Below, in pieces: positions 4,835 through 6,464 of a DNA stretch of 6,464 nucleotides (position 1 is its first letter; each line of letters begins with the position of its first letter). The notes beneath the pieces were generated by a model. That model searched no databases and was not told the origin of the DNA. It worked only from the letters and a program-made list of their open reading frames with translations. The stretch comes from Burkholderiales bacterium (GTDB lineage Bacteria; Pseudomonadota; Gammaproteobacteria; Burkholderiales; SG8-39): assembly GCA_025929745.1 (NCBI GenBank), contig JAICPQ010000163.1, forward strand, positions 1 to 6,464, read 5' to 3'. The translations under genes were made by a program, and so were the position numbers.

Positions 4835-6464
4835 GACTTCTCCGGGTTCAGGCGCCACGCCTGGGATCTTGCGATCAGCACGCGCGTGGCGAGCGCGTAG
4901 ACGAGGCACACGCCGATGGAGGCGAGCACGACCAGTGTGCCGAGCGCCGCGGCCGGACCGACGTCGCCGGCCTCGTCCATGTTCATGATCGCCACTGCGG
5001 CCAGGATGGTGTGCGGCGCGTAGAGAAAGACGACGCATGAAAGAGTCGAGATCGACACCACGAAGTAGTAGCGCGCGATTTCCAGGATCGCCGGCAGGCA
5101 TACGGGCACCGTCACGCGCCAGAACGTCTTGTAGAACGGTACCTTGAGCGATGCCGAGACCGATTCGTACTCATCATCGAGCGCTTTCAACGCAGTGACC
5201 GCCGTGAGATGACCCGAGGTGTAGTAATGCACCACCGTGGAGATCGCGAGGATCGCCATCGTCTGGTAGAGGAAGTTGAGCGGGTTCGCCGGGTGGTTGA
5301 AGAACATGATGTACCCGAGACCGAGCACCAGGCCGGGAACCGCCATCGAAAGAAGGGCGAGGAGGCGCAGCGTTGGGCGTAGCGGCCCAAGCCCGCGCGT
5401 CTTCTCCAGGAGGTATGCCGTGCAGAACACGAATACCGTGCCGATAAGCGCGGTCCACGCGCCCATCTTTAGGCTGTTCCAGAACGCCGGCGCGTAGTCG
5501 CCCGCGACCAGCGCGTAGCGGTAATGCTTGAGCGTGAAGCTCAGGTTGTACGGCCACAGATTGATGAGCGAGGTGTACACCGCCATGCCGAGCACCGCGA
5601 GGAGCAGCGCGCAAACGATGACGCAGTAAGCGAACATCAAGCTGTCGAAGAGCGTGCGGGGCCGCGGGATGAACGGCACCGAACGAGTAGTGAGGTTGGC
5701 CGTAAGACGCCGGCGTACCACCCAGTCGATGCCGAAAGCGACCACCGAGGGCACGAGGAGCAACAGGCCGACCACGGCGCCGATCGAAAAATTGAACTGT
5801 CCGATCACCTGCTTGAACACATCGACCGCGAGCACGTTGAAGTTGCCGCCGATGACCTTGGGGGCGCCGAAATCGCTGATGGCGTAGGTAAAGACGACGG
5901 TCGCGGCCGAGATCAGGCCGTACTTGCAGCTTGGCACCGTAATGGTGAAAAACTTGCGCACCCGGCGCGTACCGAGCGCGTCTGCCGCTTCGTACAGGCG
6001 CCCGTCCGCGAGCGCAAGCGCCGCGATCAGGATCATGAGCGCGTGCGGGAAGCAGTTGAAGACCTCCGACATGATGATTCCCGGCGCGCCGTAGATCGAG
6101 ACGCCGCCCATCAGCCATTTCATGGCCCCCTGGTTGCCGAACCACTGGATGAAGGCGATGGCCGGCAGGAGCGACGGCGCGAGCAGCGGAATCAGCGCGA
6201 TCAGGCGCAGCGTCCCCTTGAACGGCATGCAACTGCGCGTAAGCGCATACGCGAAGATGAACGCCGTGGGCACCGTAATGGCGGTCACGGCGAGCGAGAC
6301 CCAGACAGAATTCCACACCGAGCGCGCGAGCGCCGGCGTGGAAAAGTAATTCGCGAAATGCACGAAGCCGACGTAATTGCCGTTGTTGTCCTGGATCGCG
6401 CGCACGAAAATGGCCGCCATCGGCGCGAGCAGGAAGAGCGCGAGCCCGAGCCCGGCGAGCACGA
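4831..6464 (-). CDS. ABC transporter permease, two-domain, putative 2-aminoethylphosphonate importer (5' partial)
   Basis: At least 544 residues of an inner-membrane permease are visible; no convincing start was found and the frame runs off the edge. The only nearby candidate, a GTG at 6462, would begin inside the first hydrophobic helix (LAGLGLALFLLAP), so a few codons are probably missing. Counting from that GTG, the chain has two homologous halves of roughly six membrane segments each, about 1-248 and 275-530, joined by a basic linker near 249-272 (RRRLTANLTTR). Each half carries an ATPase-docking EAA loop: YEAADALGTRRVRKFFTITVP at about 157-177, and YESVSASLKVPFYKTFWRVTVP at about 432-453. 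This one-chain arrangement is that of the putative AEP transporter permease family (TIGR03262, PhnU-like), and direct coupling to phnW supports AEP as substrate. The ATPase and periplasmic binding protein are presumably encoded just upstream, beyond the window. A ferric or polyamine importer is the alternative, since these share the fold. Confidence 0.88.
   Translation of the reverse strand, partial: VLAGLGLALFLLAPMAAIFVRAIQDNNGNYVGFVHFANYFSTPALARSVWNSVWVSLAVTAITVPTAFIFAYALTRSCMPFKGTLRLIALIPLLAPSLLPAIAFIQWFGNQGAMKWLMGGVSIYGAPGIIMSEVFNCFPHALMILIAALALADGRLYEAADALGTRRVRKFFTITVPSCKYGLISAATVVFTYAISDFGAPKVIGGNFNVLAVDVFKQVIGQFNFSIGAVVGLLLLVPSVVAFGIDWVVRRRLTANLTTRSVPFIPRPRTLFDSLMFAYCVIVCALLLAVLGMAVYTSLINLWPYNLSFTLKHYRYALVAGDYAPAFWNSLKMGAWTALIGTVFVFCTAYLLEKTRGLGPLRPTLRLLALLSMAVPGLVLGLGYIMFFNHPANPLNFLYQTMAILAISTVVHYYTSGHLTAVTALKALDDEYESVSASLKVPFYKTFWRVTVPVCLPAILEIARYYFVVSISTLSCVVFLYAPHTILAAVAIMNMDEAGDVGPAAALGTLVVLASIGVCLVYALATRVLIARSQAWRLNPEKS

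Noticed and set aside
3650..4900. Long plus-strand open frame (416 codons) opposite phnW
   Set aside because: Its composition is Arg/Ala/His/Glu-rich, it has no domain signature, and it lies entirely antisense to phnW and the end of the permease gene.
4835..5101. Extension of the PhnW frame upstream to 5101
   Set aside because: It overlaps the end of the permease gene in another frame. PhnW homology begins at ILLTPGPLTTS, and a Shine-Dalgarno precedes the ATG at 4834.

Overview
The window is a G+C-rich, fully packed bacterial segment with third-position G/C bias in every gene. The codon use and gene content (CaiB / MaoC / acyl-CoA dehydrogenase set, one-chain AEP permease, SerB-like HAD) look most like a betaproteobacterium of the Burkholderiales type. 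That placement is inferred from gene families only. Two unrelated metabolic clusters meet tail to tail at about 3070-3104, and no stretch lacks a gene for more than about 30 bases.

Left cluster (1-3104) is a divergon organised around a tiny intergenic gap at 1474-1503. Leftward run a CaiB/BaiF family III CoA-transferase (289-1473) and, overlapping its stop codon by one base, a GntR-family regulator that leaves the window (1-289). Rightward run a MaoC-like enoyl-CoA hydratase (1504-1977) and, again with a one-base overlap, an acyl-CoA dehydrogenase (1977-3104). Together they would attach CoA to an organic acid, desaturate the thioester and hydrate it. The substrate cannot be read from the sequence. 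The gap itself is almost entirely two interlocked perfect palindromes with TTGT/ACAA arms, whose centres lie 10 bp apart. This is the expected kind of operator for the linked GntR protein, which would then control both arms and its own gene.

Right cluster (3070-6464) reads leftward: a two-domain ABC permease of the putative 2-aminoethylphosphonate (AEP) importer type (5' end beyond the window), then PhnW (AEP:pyruvate aminotransferase), then a HAD-IB phosphatase. The genes overlap by 4 bp (ATGA) and 41 bp, so they are very probably one translationally coupled operon. The import and transamination steps would yield phosphonoacetaldehyde. The expected next enzyme, phosphonatase PhnX, is absent from the window, and a SerB-like HAD protein with a single lysine sits in its place.

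Points most worth following are the double operator with its possible symmetric -10 element and leaderless starts, the HAD-IB protein in the AEP operon, the long out-of-frame overlap that encodes its catalytic aspartates, and the 35-bp convergent overlap with no visible terminator.
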